Shown here: piece after piece, positions 1 through 7,516 of the stretch
Layout of the letters: every line of letters starts with the position of its first letter
Numbering within the stretch: the stretch's first letter is position 1
Origin: a virus
Strand: one strand, 5' to 3'
Length of the DNA stretch: 42,350 nt
IMG/VR virus record: IMGVR_UViG_3300044627_002210
Location: 1 to 42,350 of that record
Notes under the pieces: generated by a model
What the model was told of the DNA's origin: nothing
The model's input: only the letters and a program-made list of their open reading frames with translations
Databases searched by the model: none
Translations under genes and position numbers: made by a program

Positions 1-2
1 CC

Positions 3-155
3 TCCCCTATAAAGGATTACGAAGACCTTAATAAACAATACAAGGAATGGAATCCCGTTCCATATCCAAAACCATACGATATCTGGTGTGAAAAAAAACC
101 ACACGAATTCTGGGCTAAAAATACCACACATTCTCCATACGACCTGAACCCTTAA
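3..155 (+). CDS. C-terminal fragment of an unknown protein, cut by the window edge
   Basis: The frame starting at base 3 is open to the TAA at 153-155 and gives 50 residues rich in Tyr, Pro, Lys and Trp, ending SPYDLNP. The 5' part lies outside the window. The thioredoxin-like gene follows after 4 bases, so the two are probably co-transcribed. In phages such neighbours are often ribonucleotide reductase subunits, but I see no reductase motif here and do not assign one. Confidence 0.6.
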   Translation, partial: SPIKDYEDLNKQYKEWNPVPYPKPYDIWCEKKPHEFWAKNTTHSPYDLNP

Positions 156-159
156 AATC

Positions 160-396
160 ATGAAAAAGAAATTCACATTAGCTACGAGTTCCCAATGTGG
201 GCCGTGTTACACCCTCAAAGCCCGAATCGAAAAGGAGAAGCTGGAGGTGGAGATCAAGGACTACACAAATCCCGAAAACATCGAATGGTTCAAGAAACAT
301 GGTATCCGTGCCGTCCCCCGTCTGGTGATTGAGGATGGGGATAACGTGGAGATCATTCAGGGTATGGACGATATCATAGAAGCATTGAAAAAATGA
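160..396 (+). CDS. Thioredoxin/glutaredoxin-like protein
   Basis: A 78-residue protein with the redox motif C-G-P-C at residues 13-16 after a short beta strand, a cis-proline region (AVPRL, residues 51-55) and a final helix, which is the compact glutaredoxin fold layout. It should carry out thiol-disulfide exchange in the cytoplasm, in phages typically to recharge ribonucleotide reductase. CGPC is the thioredoxin-type active site. No box precedes it; it follows the upstream gene closely. Its stop overlaps the next ATG. Confidence 0.85.
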   Translation: MKKKFTLATSSQCGPCYTLKARIEKEKLEVEIKDYTNPENIEWFKKHGIRAVPRLVIEDGDNVEIIQGMDDIIEALKK

Positions 397-614
397 TAGC
401 AGTATTAAAAAAGGCGACTTGGGGTGATTCTTTTCGTGAAAGGGGAAAGAGTTATGAATTTAATTTTTATGGAAAAAATGAGGAGGGAACTCTGAATATC
501 GATTCCAATAGATTCTTGCACGATCCAAACGAATCGGCAGATAATTACGATTTCGAGATTGAGATAAAAATCAAGGCTATTAGAAAACAGTCTAAGGAAA
601 CAACCTTACAATGA
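393..614 (+). CDS. Hypothetical protein, 73 aa
   Basis: Starts inside the stop of the redox gene (ATGA junction) and ends in the same kind of overlap with the zinc protein, so it is the middle gene of a translationally coupled trio. It is charged, with alternating beta-type segments such as YEFNFYG and DFEIEIKIK. I do not recognise the family. Confidence 0.7.
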   Translation: MIAVLKKATWGDSFRERGKSYEFNFYGKNEEGTLNIDSNRFLHDPNESADNYDFEIEIKIKAIRKQSKETTLQ

Positions 615-829
615 AACAACAACCATCTCAAATAGAAGCCCAATGGGAAGTCGCTCTTCATTGCAAATGTCCCAAGTGTGAAAAATTTGTCAATCTATTG
701 GAAGCGACTGATTTTTGGGATGGTCGGGGGTGGCTGGACATTCCTGAACATGGCACGGAACGAAGCAATAATTTGGAAGTCAATTGTCCTGAATGTGACC
801 ACGCTTTTGAAGTGTGTTGCGTGTGGTAA
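611..829 (+). CDS. Small zinc-ribbon protein
   Basis: A 72-residue protein with two CxxC pairs, CPKC near residue 20 and CPEC near residue 59. This is the usual four-cysteine zinc-ribbon layout, and two further Cys lie at the C terminus (CCVW). It probably binds one zinc; a nucleic-acid or protein partner is possible but not shown. It is coupled to the upstream gene by an ATGA overlap and ends just before the first clear promoter box. Confidence 0.75.
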   Translation: MKQQPSQIEAQWEVALHCKCPKCEKFVNLLEATDFWDGRGWLDIPEHGTERSNNLEVNCPECDHAFEVCCVW

Positions 830-858
830 GCTTTTAAAAACTAGAATATAATATGGAT

Positions 859-1035
859 ATGACAAACGAAGAATTGAGAGAGACTGCGATGAAAGCACTT
901 TGGAATGCTCAACAAAACGGAGACACTGAAGCTGCCCATGGTTACGCTGATAGCGCATTATGTGATCTATTGGTTGGGTTGGGCTATGCCGATGTTGTGA
1001 CAGAATTTGACAAAGTTGAAAAATGGTATGCCTGA
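859..1035 (+). CDS. Hypothetical protein, 58 aa
   Basis: Own box with hexamer TATAAT at 847-852. An ATG directly after the hexamer (853) is also in frame, but the second ATG at 859 sits 6 bases downstream as in the other genes, so I chose it (MTNEELRETAMKA). The product is helical and acidic. No family recognised. A structured RNA candidate follows. Confidence 0.7.
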   Translation: MTNEELRETAMKALWNAQQNGDTEAAHGYADSALCDLLVGLGYADVVTEFDKVEKWYA

Positions 1036-1047
1036 ATAATTTTCCAA

Positions 1048-1236
1048 TGATCGCTTCGGCAGCATCACAACATTGCCAGAACCTCCCTCTACCATTAATT
1101 TGGTAAGGAGACTGGCGGGATCGAGAAATGGAGCCTTCGGGTGTTCGGAAAAAGTCAGCAATGACAGGCATAAATTCCATAATCCTCAAACTCGGATGCT
1201 GAAAAGTTGGCGCGACAACGTGCCGAAGTGATCACC
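1048..1236 (+). ncRNA. Candidate structured RNA with long closing stem
   Basis: No credible gene fills this stretch, but the ends pair: TGATC 1048-1052 and CTTCGGCA 1054-1061 pair with TGCCGAAG 1221-1228 and GATCA 1230-1234. Inside, CAGCATC 1060-1066 pairs with GATGCTG 1195-1201. A stepped hairpin lies at 1075-1116 (GCCAG/CTGGC, CTCC/GGAG, TACC/GGTA), and a small one at 1206-1219 (GTTG/CAAC). The 3' end reads ACC followed by TTTT. Class unknown; it does not match tRNA, and I see no tmRNA or RNase P signature. Confidence 0.6.
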
Positions 1237-1238
1237 TT

Positions 1239-1257
1239 TTAAAAACATGATTAAGAT
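1239..1257 (+). promoter_or_regulatory. Variant box overlapping a start codon
   Basis: TTAAAAAC, then ATG in place of TAG, then ATTAAGAT: the box differs from others such as 32090-32108 at the ACTAG step. The altered bases create the ATG (1247) of the phosphoesterase gene inside the promoter. A TAAGAT hexamer remains at 1252-1257, but no ATG lies 6-9 bases after it. Confidence 0.5.
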
Positions 1258-1894
1258 TAAGAAACAACGCAAGGACTATAAGGAAATTCTCCTGATGGGT
1301 GACAGCCATTTCGGGCATGGAAAAGATTTCCTATATGTCCCAAGGGGATTTTCAAATCCAGAGGATCATAATAATTGGATACAGGAACAGATTGATGGCA
1401 TCCATCCCGATAGCTTGCTCGTTCATTTTGGAGATGTCGGTCTGTCATGTGGTCCTGAAAGGATTCAGGAATTCATGATGACATTCCCATGTGAAACCCT
1501 CATGATTTTTGGGAATCATAATAGTGGTGTGCAACAACTCTATCAAAAACAATTACCAAAGGGATTTGAGAATTGCCAATTGTATCCCATGAAGATCACT
1601 CCCAACATCACTCTGATGGGATACGAATTTCTTCTGGATATTGATCGGGAACGATTCTATTGCCGACACATGGCTCCCTTGATCTGGCCGGATCAAAACA
1701 AGGGTAGAGATGCCCTTATTGGACATTCCCATGGCAATCTCCAGCAAGCCAATCCTGATGGGAATGGTTTTGGCAAGATGCTTGATGTGGGGGTGGAGAA
1801 TGCCAAGAGATACAACGGAACCGCTTTCTTCAAGCTGGAGGAAGTCGTGGAAATCATGGCTAAGAAGGAAACATCAAAATTTGATCATCACTGA
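1247..1894 (+). CDS. Calcineurin-like metallophosphoesterase
   Basis: A 215-residue protein with the metal-binding series in order: DSHFGH (about residue 18), HFGDVG (about 60), FGNHN (about 89) and GHSHG (about 160), followed by DVGVENAKRYNG. This is the small phage metallophosphoesterase type, which hydrolyses phosphoester bonds with two metal ions. The target is unknown. The start at 1247 is kept because the first beta strand (KEILLMGD) is needed for the fold, although it overlaps a variant box. An ATG at 1295 would remove that strand. Confidence 0.88.
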   Translation: MIKIKKQRKDYKEILLMGDSHFGHGKDFLYVPRGFSNPEDHNNWIQEQIDGIHPDSLLVHFGDVGLSCGPERIQEFMMTFPCETLMIFGNHNSGVQQLYQKQLPKGFENCQLYPMKITPNITLMGYEFLLDIDRERFYCRHMAPLIWPDQNKGRDALIGHSHGNLQQANPDGNGFGKMLDVGVENAKRYNGTAFFKLEEVVEIMAKKETSKFDHH

Positions 1895-1895
1895 T

Positions 1896-2090
1896 ATGCA
1901 AGAATTAATTGAAAAGGTTGAAAAAACTAAAAAATGGATGAACACTGCATTCCACAAGTTGAATACTTTCGATACCGAACTTGACATTGAGGAATGTGGT
2001 GCTAATCTTGAGAAGCTTGAGAAACGGATAGCCAATCTCCGAAAGGAATGGGAAATTGAATATTCGTATCTCCAAAACGAAAAACAATAA
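1896..2090 (+). CDS. Small coiled-coil protein, 64 aa
   Basis: Starts one base after the phosphoesterase stop. Heptad-like leucine and isoleucine spacing (ELIEKVEKTKKW, NLEKLEKRIANLRKEW) suggests a helical hairpin or coiled coil. No catalytic motif. It is probably translated from the same mRNA as its neighbour. Confidence 0.7.
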   Translation: MQELIEKVEKTKKWMNTAFHKLNTFDTELDIEECGANLEKLEKRIANLRKEWEIEYSYLQNEKQ

Positions 2091-2096
2091 AAACAT

Positions 2097-2342
2097 ATGA
2101 AGAAAACAAATGATACACGAACAATGCGTAGAGATAGAAAATGGCTTAGAAGTCCAGACCAAAGGAAACGTACCAAACTTTTTACGGTAAACATGATCCA
2201 GCGTAAGGACGGTTCCTTTCATATTTTGGGAGGTGGAGCCACGGCTGTAATTAAAACCAATTCCCGACATGCCATGGAAGTGCCTATCAATGTCCGTGAT
2301 ATGGCAACGGAGATGCGGATGAACGGTGTGACATCGTTCTAA
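2097..2342 (+). CDS. Hypothetical basic protein, 81 aa
   Basis: Follows the coiled-coil gene by 6 bases and ends just before a strong terminator, so it is the last gene of the phosphoesterase operon. The N-terminal third is very basic (KKTNDTRTMRRDRKW), then come strand-like segments (LFTVNMI, SFHILGGGATAVI). It could bind nucleic acid, but no family is recognised. Confidence 0.7.
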   Translation: MKKTNDTRTMRRDRKWLRSPDQRKRTKLFTVNMIQRKDGSFHILGGGATAVIKTNSRHAMEVPINVRDMATEMRMNGVTSF

Positions 2343-2348
2343 GACATG

Positions 2349-2390
2349 ATACCCCATCCCGTTTGTTTGTCGGGATGGGGTATTCTCTTT
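2349..2390 (+). terminator. Rho-independent terminator
   Basis: Perfect 13-bp stem: ATACCCCATCCCG at 2349-2361 pairs with 2371-2383 around a 9-base loop. A U-rich tail (TTCTCTTT) runs directly into the next box. It closes the phosphoesterase operon. Confidence 0.9.
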
Positions 2391-2417
2391 AAAAACTAGA
2401 ATACAATGAGCGTGGAC

Positions 2418-2588
2418 ATGGAAGCAAATCCTAGAGAATACTTCTACGAGAAGTGGATTGATGAACACTTGAGAGTCCTTGAACTTGAGAATTTTGTGGG
2501 TCTTGTTGCTACTGGAAAGCGATCCGATGGGACGTATAATTATTGTAGGGAAGCATTGGAAGAAAAAGCAAAGGAACTATTGAAATGA
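2418..2588 (+). CDS. Hypothetical protein, 56 aa
   Basis: Box hexamer TACAAT at 2402-2407. An earlier in-frame ATG (2406) lies inside the hexamer and could not be on the transcript, so I start at 2418 (MEANPREYF), 10 bases after the hexamer. Helical, acidic, two cysteines none of them paired. Heads a run of overlapping genes to 3746. Confidence 0.65.
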   Translation: MEANPREYFYEKWIDEHLRVLELENFVGLVATGKRSDGTYNYCREALEEKAKELLK

Positions 2589-2869
2589 AATACAAAATCA
2601 ACATATCCGATGGATGCACGGCAGGGGGACATCTGGAAGTCAATGGTGTTGCTTACTCATGCGAAGACAAGCGATACGAGCTAACCAAAGAACAGCGTGA
2701 AAAGTTCCACGATGATCTGTTTGTGGAAATCAAGCGCATGTTTGATGATGGGGAAATCGGGGTGAATGATTTGGTGCAATTGCTTCCCGTTGAGGATACC
2801 CACTATTCAGAGACTTGCGATCAATGTGGGGATACTCAGGTGACAACTTATTACGAATTTGAAGTATGA
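2585..2869 (+). CDS. Hypothetical protein with a CxxC pair, 94 aa
   Basis: ATGA overlap with the gene before. The N-terminal half has strand-like segments (MKYKINIS, GHLEVNGVAYSC), the middle is helical, and the end carries CDQCGD, a single CxxC that could complete a zinc site with other cysteines. Function unknown. Confidence 0.7.
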   Translation: MKYKINISDGCTAGGHLEVNGVAYSCEDKRYELTKEQREKFHDDLFVEIKRMFDDGEIGVNDLVQLLPVEDTHYSETCDQCGDTQVTTYYEFEV

Positions 2870-3129
2870 AAACGCCCCCAAAACAATTACTCAAAAACAT
2901 CTATTACATGGCTTTGTATCATCGTGACAAAGCTAATTTGAGAATGAATGATCTTTTGAGAGAAGACGAACTTAGAAAGAAAGACGAGGGGCTGTATAAC
3001 GCTTATGCCTATGTTGTTCAGATGATCGAATATCACGATTCAATCGGATTGGTTGATTATAAAAAAGTCCATAATATGAAGGCAAAATTTCCAGAAACCC
3101 CAACACCGATCACAGCACCGCTTCTATGA
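2866..3129 (+). CDS. Hypothetical helical protein, 87 aa
   Basis: Overlaps the previous stop by 4 bases and the next start by 4. Mostly helical with Tyr-rich stretches (NIYYMALYHRDKANLRM, YNAYAYVVQMIEYH) and a proline-rich end. No known motif. Confidence 0.7.
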   Translation: MKTPPKQLLKNIYYMALYHRDKANLRMNDLLREDELRKKDEGLYNAYAYVVQMIEYHDSIGLVDYKKVHNMKAKFPETPTPITAPLL

Positions 3130-3347
3130 AAAGAGAATATCACAATGCCATTTTTGACGAAAGATTTGAGTTGCTGCCAGAACATCATCAAGAAATGATA
3201 CGAATGTTTTTCGGCTCAGGATGTTATAGCGTGGCGGAAGCTGTGATTCTTTGGATGAACAGTATGGATTGTTCTGCAAGTGCAAGAGAAATGATTCTTG
3301 ACTATAAGAACGAATATGATAAATTGATGGACAAATATGAAATTTAG
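3126..3347 (+). CDS. Hypothetical protein, 73 aa
   Basis: Starts in an ATGA overlap. The text HHQEMIRMFFGSGCYSVAEAVILWMN reads as two helices with a glycine turn, somewhat like a small HTH, but without enough signal for a call. Overlaps the next gene by 11 bases. Confidence 0.65.
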   Translation: MKREYHNAIFDERFELLPEHHQEMIRMFFGSGCYSVAEAVILWMNSMDCSASAREMILDYKNEYDKLMDKYEI

Positions 3348-3573
3348 AATAGTTGAAAAAAGAAATGGGTTTGCTACATGGTATCATATAGAATACCTAA
3401 CCAAATTTTTATGGTGGGAATATTGGGAGAATGCTACCAATGGAGTACACAGATTTTGTGGTTATCTTAATTCAGGATATGATTCTTTGGAAGCCGCTGA
3501 AAGAGGTGTTGAAATAATCAATAAATTTTCCATTCCAACTGGAGAAACGACTATTAAAGAATTTGAAATATGA
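3337..3573 (+). CDS. Hypothetical protein, paralogue of the following gene
   Basis: A 78-residue protein starting KFRIVEKRNG, with a FLWWEYW aromatic core and a C-terminal helix (SLEAAERGVEIIN). The next gene has the same plan (KYRIQETINGNG, ILWWWTN, EAENYIRFLQ), so the two look like an old tandem duplication of a short strand-strand-helix domain. Confidence 0.7.
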   Translation: MKFRIVEKRNGFATWYHIEYLTKFLWWEYWENATNGVHRFCGYLNSGYDSLEAAERGVEIINKFSIPTGETTIKEFEI

Positions 3574-3746
3574 AATATAGAATACAAGAAACAATTAATG
3601 GCAATGGTGTCAGCACCTTTACAGTTCAAGAAAAAATTCTTTGGTGGTGGACGAACAGTATGCAATGGCGCAGCAAACATGAAGCCGAAAACTATATCAG
3701 ATTTCTACAAACAAAAGAAGTAAAATATCATACTGTAGAACAATAA
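3570..3746 (+). CDS. Hypothetical protein, 58 aa, WW-rich paralogue
   Basis: ATGA overlap with the previous gene, ends one base before the next ATG. Shares the KxRI...NG...LWW...EA...I layout with its neighbour; the aromatic triplet WWW lies at residues 25-27. Function unknown. Confidence 0.7.
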   Translation: MKYRIQETINGNGVSTFTVQEKILWWWTNSMQWRSKHEAENYIRFLQTKEVKYHTVEQ

Positions 3747-3747
3747 A

Positions 3748-4209
3748 ATGAAACAATACACAATAGGCATGACTTGTAGCGGCGGAAGTGCCATCGCAGG
3801 AAACTACATCACTGACACAAAGCGCAAGGCTCTAGCTATGGCAAAGAAAGAGAATGGGGATGAATGGACTTATTATGTCCACACTGAACAGAAAATCGGT
3901 CTGAAGGGTAGATACTATTTCATCGCCCGATATTGGAACGATGTGGACAATCAGTTGGAATTCGATGAACCTTATGTTCGCATTAAAAGCATGAGGTATG
4001 GAGATGAAAAGGATGCCGAGAAGTATTTGAAAAGTGTTTTGGAAAATTCGGATGATAAGGATTGGCAAATCTTTTGGATCAATACGGATAGGGATGATCG
4101 TAAAACACCTGAGAGTATTCGGGCTGATATTGAACTCAAACGTAAGGAAATGGAACTCTTGAAAGAGGGTGATTATGCTGCGTGGTTGGATTTGAAAAAC
4201 GACTGTTAA
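3748..4209 (+). CDS. Hypothetical protein, 153 aa
   Basis: Begins MKQYTIGMTCSGGSAIAG, then a KALAMAKKENG helix and several aromatic strands (YYFIARYWND), with a charged helical C-terminal third. Last gene of the operon that starts at 2418; the next box lies just before its end. No family recognised. Confidence 0.75.
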   Translation: MKQYTIGMTCSGGSAIAGNYITDTKRKALAMAKKENGDEWTYYVHTEQKIGLKGRYYFIARYWNDVDNQLEFDEPYVRIKSMRYGDEKDAEKYLKSVLENSDDKDWQIFWINTDRDDRKTPESIRADIELKRKEMELLKEGDYAAWLDLKNDC

Positions 4210-4230
4210 AAACTAGAATACGATCAGCGC

Positions 4231-4716
4231 ATGAATCAATTCTCCATCGATTATTGTCCCGCTCAATCTGCCAAATGGTTGGTGGATCGGCACATGAAGA
4301 TGCTTCTTGAAAGCTGCCAAATGTTCTGCACAAATTTTCATTTACAAGGAATTGATGCTCCATACCAACAAACACATCCCAAACACCCAACGACGATTTG
4401 GCTACGCACATCATATGACAATTTCCTATGGGGACTTGAACACGCATATGCCATCGCATCCGAATATACAGCACGTTATCACAAACGTCATAAGTCAGAG
4501 GATGTATTGGATTGGGTAGAATCAAATAGCTGGAGACTTGGTTTTGATTCGGAAGCTCAGACACCATTCGCCCTTGCTATCGCGGAGGATGCCATTTGTA
4601 GGACACTTCCAGAGTGGAACGATGTTGATGAGGTGGGGAAGTATAGACTCTTCTACAAGCATGATAAGGCACACTTACATGCTTGGAAACGCAATAAACC
4701 GGAATGGATCGAATGA
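4231..4716 (+). CDS. Conserved phage protein, DKH-type family, 161 aa
   Basis: Box hexamer TACGAT at 4219-4224, ATG 6 bases on. The order DYCPAQSAKWLVDRHMKMLLESCQ, then HPTTIWLRTSYDN, WGLEHAYAIASEYT, TPFALAI and YRLFYKHDKAHLHAW...PEWIE matches a family I know from many phages. It is sometimes labelled a pyrimidine-dimer glycosylase, but I do not see the T4 endonuclease V sequence, so activity is left open. Conserved His and Trp suggest an enzyme. Coupled to the next gene by ATGA. Confidence 0.75.
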   Translation: MNQFSIDYCPAQSAKWLVDRHMKMLLESCQMFCTNFHLQGIDAPYQQTHPKHPTTIWLRTSYDNFLWGLEHAYAIASEYTARYHKRHKSEDVLDWVESNSWRLGFDSEAQTPFALAIAEDAICRTLPEWNDVDEVGKYRLFYKHDKAHLHAWKRNKPEWIE

Positions 4717-5483
4717 AATCACTGATCATAGGTAGTCACGCTATCCGCCATTGGTTTCCCGATTTTTCAAGGGAACCAAAGGACATGGATTACATGTCTG
4801 AACAAGGTAATAGCACGAAAGAAGTGGAATATCTCTGGATACCAGAATATCAATATTTTTTAGATAATAATCAAGATGATCGGTTTCTTGACAAGGATCA
4901 TCTATATACGCTAAAATTATCCCATTTGGGATGGGACATATTCTGGGAAAAACACGTATCCGATGTATGCTTTCTCAAATCAAAAGGATGTGTGGTCAAT
5001 GAAAAGTTATATAAGAAGTTGGTGAAGGCATGGATATTGAAACATGGCAAACAATGGGCTTCCCTGAAAGGTAAGGATTCCCAAACATTCTTTGAAGATG
5101 CAGTGAAGAGAAAGTATAATCACGATTCGATTCACGAATGCGTAGCCATCTACGACAAACCCTTATACGAATCCTTGGTATATGAGGGGGTATCATGCTC
5201 CAAAAAAGGATTTGACAAACTCTCCCATGATGATAAATTAAATCTTGTGAAAGAGGAAGTGTGGGTGACTGCTCTGGAAAGGTATCTAATCCCCCATGAT
5301 TTCAAATTCTCGAAAATTGAAGCGTATCAAAAATCTTTGAAGAAATTGGCCACAACCATGAGTAGTGGTTGGTTCAAGTTCTTCATCCTGACAAACATTG
5401 ATGTCCTGAGAAACGATAGAGATTTCTCTTACATTGATAAATTTAAACAAGCAGAACAACAAAACAAATTAAGACTAATATGA
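4713..5483 (+). CDS. Nucleotidyltransferase-like phage protein, 256 aa
   Basis: The start at 4713 overlaps the previous stop. The N terminus SLIIGSHAIRHWFPDF then EPKDMDYM fits the GS...D-x-D core of the nucleotidyltransferase fold as seen in T4-type phage proteins of unknown role. The rest is helical with KHGKQWASL and a C-terminal helix bundle. Substrate unknown. Coupled to the next gene by ATGA. Confidence 0.7.
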   Translation: MKSLIIGSHAIRHWFPDFSREPKDMDYMSEQGNSTKEVEYLWIPEYQYFLDNNQDDRFLDKDHLYTLKLSHLGWDIFWEKHVSDVCFLKSKGCVVNEKLYKKLVKAWILKHGKQWASLKGKDSQTFFEDAVKRKYNHDSIHECVAIYDKPLYESLVYEGVSCSKKGFDKLSHDDKLNLVKEEVWVTALERYLIPHDFKFSKIEAYQKSLKKLATTMSSGWFKFFILTNIDVLRNDRDFSYIDKFKQAEQQNKLRLI

Positions 5484-5953
5484 AAACAAGCAAAGAAATA
5501 GAAGCGGAAATTGCTCGTATGCAGCAAGAATTGGAAAAAGCGAAGGAATTGGAAAGCGAAAAGCTACCCGATATTCTGGAGAATTTCAATCCCAAGAATA
5601 TCAGAAACGTTCTCAGGTTCTTGGAACCAAAGGATAGTGCTGACAAATATCTCAAAAATCCAACAGCATATCAATCGAAATGGGGTATTGATGAATATTC
5701 CTTTTATGATAGTATGGAAAAAATTCAATTTGGCGATTGGGTGGTGCAAGTAGTGAATCAACAAGGGGGTGGGGAAGGTGAAGGAGAACATTGGCACTGC
5801 GTCTTCAAAGTTGAGAAGAATGGGACATTAATGGGACATTACTACATTCCCGGTTATTATCAGTCCTATAACGGCACGGAGATTGAATGGGATAGCATCT
5901 ACGAAGTTGAGCCATATGAGAAGATGGTGATCGACTGGAAAACCAAAGGATAA
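5480..5953 (+). CDS. Hypothetical protein with N-terminal coiled coil, 157 aa
   Basis: Residues 1-30 form an acidic coiled coil (EIEAEIARMQQELEKAKELE). The C-terminal half has a glycine-rich turn (GGGEGEGEHWHC) and aromatic strands (GHYYIPGYYQSYNG) like a small beta-barrel. Third gene of the operon from 4231; its TAA belongs to the next box. Confidence 0.7.
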   Translation: MKTSKEIEAEIARMQQELEKAKELESEKLPDILENFNPKNIRNVLRFLEPKDSADKYLKNPTAYQSKWGIDEYSFYDSMEKIQFGDWVVQVVNQQGGGEGEGEHWHCVFKVEKNGTLMGHYYIPGYYQSYNGTEIEWDSIYEVEPYEKMVIDWKTKG

Positions 5954-5974
5954 AAACTAGCGTATGGTTGTTCC

Positions 5975-6412
5975 ATGTTGAAAGCGAAAGGAACCATCAG
6001 GGTTGACTCATCCAAGTCCCGCATTGTTGTGGAGACGGGATCGGATATTCTTGATTATTATCATTTTTTTATCCAGCGCGAATATTGGATCAATCTACAG
6101 AAGCCCTTGCATGATGCCCATATAACAGTTGCAAACGAAAAATTCCACAAAGATGTGGATTGGAAGAAAGCTGAATACTATGATGGGGAGGAAATTGAAT
6201 TTGAATATGATCCATACCTTGTTCGCGGGGGATACACCAAGGGATTCATCATGTTTTATCTGAAAGTCTATTCTGAAGAACTTGACAAAATGAAAAAGGA
6301 GCTTAACATTGTGGATAGCGAAGGCTATCGCGGACTTCACCTTACAGTGGCGAACGGAAAAAATGGTAATGTTCAACCATATTGGCCGGAAATGATCACC
6401 GTTAAAAACTAG
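5975..6412 (+). CDS. 2H phosphoesterase superfamily protein, 145 aa
   Basis: Box hexamer TATGGT at 5963-5968, 6 bases before ATG. Two H-x-T motifs, HITV (about residue 49) and HLTV (about residue 122), are the catalytic pair of 2H (LigT-like) phosphoesterases, which act on cyclic phosphates or 2'-5' linked nucleotides. Size and the GLHLTVANGK end fit single-domain phage members. Phage 2H enzymes include Acb1, which destroys CBASS signals; this is a family-level analogy, not a demonstrated match. Stop is the TAG of the next box. Confidence 0.8.
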   Translation: MLKAKGTIRVDSSKSRIVVETGSDILDYYHFFIQREYWINLQKPLHDAHITVANEKFHKDVDWKKAEYYDGEEIEFEYDPYLVRGGYTKGFIMFYLKVYSEELDKMKKELNIVDSEGYRGLHLTVANGKNGNVQPYWPEMITVKN

Positions 6413-6428
6413 AATACAATAGAAAAAT

Positions 6429-6749
6429 ATGAATACAGCACAAACACTAATTAGATACATTAGAAACAAGAAGGGACAACCCCGTGGGGTGGTCGTAGCT
6501 CTGCGGGATAAGAACGAGGTTTGCTATGGCTATTCCATCTGCAATCCGATTGATCGTTGGGATAGGCATGAAGGATTGAACCGAGCCATTTCCCGTGCAA
6601 AGGAAAGGGAATATGATCTTCCCACCGCTCCAAACACAATCAAACAAATTGTGGAAGGATATGAAAATCTCTCCAAACGTGCCGTGAAATATTTCAAGGA
6701 TTTGCCAAGGGAGATGGTGGAATTTGATAGCATTGAAATCATTCAATAA
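6429..6749 (+). CDS. Hypothetical protein, 106 aa
   Basis: Box hexamer TACAAT at 6415-6420 with an 8-base spacer. The segment GQPRGVVVALRDKNEVCYGYSICNP is a beta hairpin pair, followed by RAISRAKEREY, a charged helix. I have seen similar small phage proteins but know no function. Stop and next ATG share one base. Confidence 0.75.
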   Translation: MNTAQTLIRYIRNKKGQPRGVVVALRDKNEVCYGYSICNPIDRWDRHEGLNRAISRAKEREYDLPTAPNTIKQIVEGYENLSKRAVKYFKDLPREMVEFDSIEIIQ

Positions 6750-7060
6750 TGGTTGAAGAAAAAACATTACCTCTCCACGAACTCAAATACTACCATGGTG
6801 AAAGCCTTGGTTTTGTATTTTCAGGCGTATTACCATCTTCCAATGATGCCATCCAGCGATTGGCGAACAATCTGGTGGGGTGGGGGGTATCCAAAAAGCT
6901 ACCGGAGTTCTATGTTCGGGTGACTCCAAATGAAGTGGCATTCATTTACGCTCCCGATTCAGAATTTAAGCAAGCGGCATTCTATCAAGCATGTAGGCAG
7001 TTCAACGTGATGGGAATATTTACCATTGACACATTGGCATCATGGCTTAAATTACATTAA
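6749..7060 (+). CDS. Hypothetical protein, 103 aa
   Basis: Starts on the last base of the previous stop (TAATG). Mixed alpha/beta with segments EFYVRVTPNEVAFIYAP and FNVMGIFTIDTLASWL. No motif recognised. Confidence 0.7.
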   Translation: MVEEKTLPLHELKYYHGESLGFVFSGVLPSSNDAIQRLANNLVGWGVSKKLPEFYVRVTPNEVAFIYAPDSEFKQAAFYQACRQFNVMGIFTIDTLASWLKLH

Positions 7061-7061
7061 T

Positions 7062-7280
7062 ATGAAAAAGAAATACTTAGTGGAAGCTTTGGCAGCTTTT
7101 GAGGATGATGATCACATCATGATTGGGGATGATGCTTTATCATGGGTTCCAAAAATTACTAAAATATGCGGTGGTAGAATTCCATATATGGTATATTATT
7201 GTATTCGTAATAAGGGGCATACTGGTAGATGTTATTGCACCTGTAAGGATGTGGACTTCGATGCTGAAATATTTGATTGA
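7062..7280 (+). CDS. Hypothetical Cys-rich protein, 72 aa
   Basis: Start at 7062 (MKKKYLVEALAAFEDDD) follows the previous TAA by one base. Residues 51-63 read CIRNKGHTGRCYCTC, with one His and four Cys that could hold zinc. Acidic end. ATGA overlap with the next gene. Confidence 0.68.
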   Translation: MKKKYLVEALAAFEDDDHIMIGDDALSWVPKITKICGGRIPYMVYYCIRNKGHTGRCYCTCKDVDFDAEIFD

Positions 7281-7516
7281 TGGATTACCAATTGATTATG
7301 CTGCCATTGGAAGCTGGGGGAACATGTATCCTTGATTATGATCCTGAAATCCATGAGAATATGGAAAAATCCATCATGCTATGTGGTAGGGAGGATTTGG
7401 TGTTGTGTTCCGTTCCCGTGGAATATCAGGGTAAATGTTCCTTACACTTGATAAGTGATAATGAGAATTTAGATGACTTTTGGGAAGCGTGTGTTAAGGT
7501 AAGCGACGATGAATAA
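7277..7516 (+). CDS. Hypothetical protein, 79 aa
   Basis: Starts in an ATGA overlap and overlaps the next gene by 8 bases. Acidic, with strand-like pieces (QLIMLPLEAGGTCILDY, DLVLCSVPVEYQGKCSLHLIS). Unknown family. Confidence 0.65.
   Translation: MMDYQLIMLPLEAGGTCILDYDPEIHENMEKSIMLCGREDLVLCSVPVEYQGKCSLHLISDNENLDDFWEACVKVSDDE

Noticed and set aside
853-2408. Upstream in-frame ATGs at 853 and 2406 as starts
   Set aside because: They overlap or touch the promoter hexamer and would not be on the transcript.
1905-2468. 187-residue reverse-strand ORF
   Set aside because: It lies opposite three well-supported forward genes and a terminator. No reverse-strand promoter box exists anywhere in the window.
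4231-4716. Calling this gene a pyrimidine-dimer glycosylase
   Set aside because: The family is sometimes labelled so, but the T4 endonuclease V sequence pattern is not visible. I kept a neutral name.
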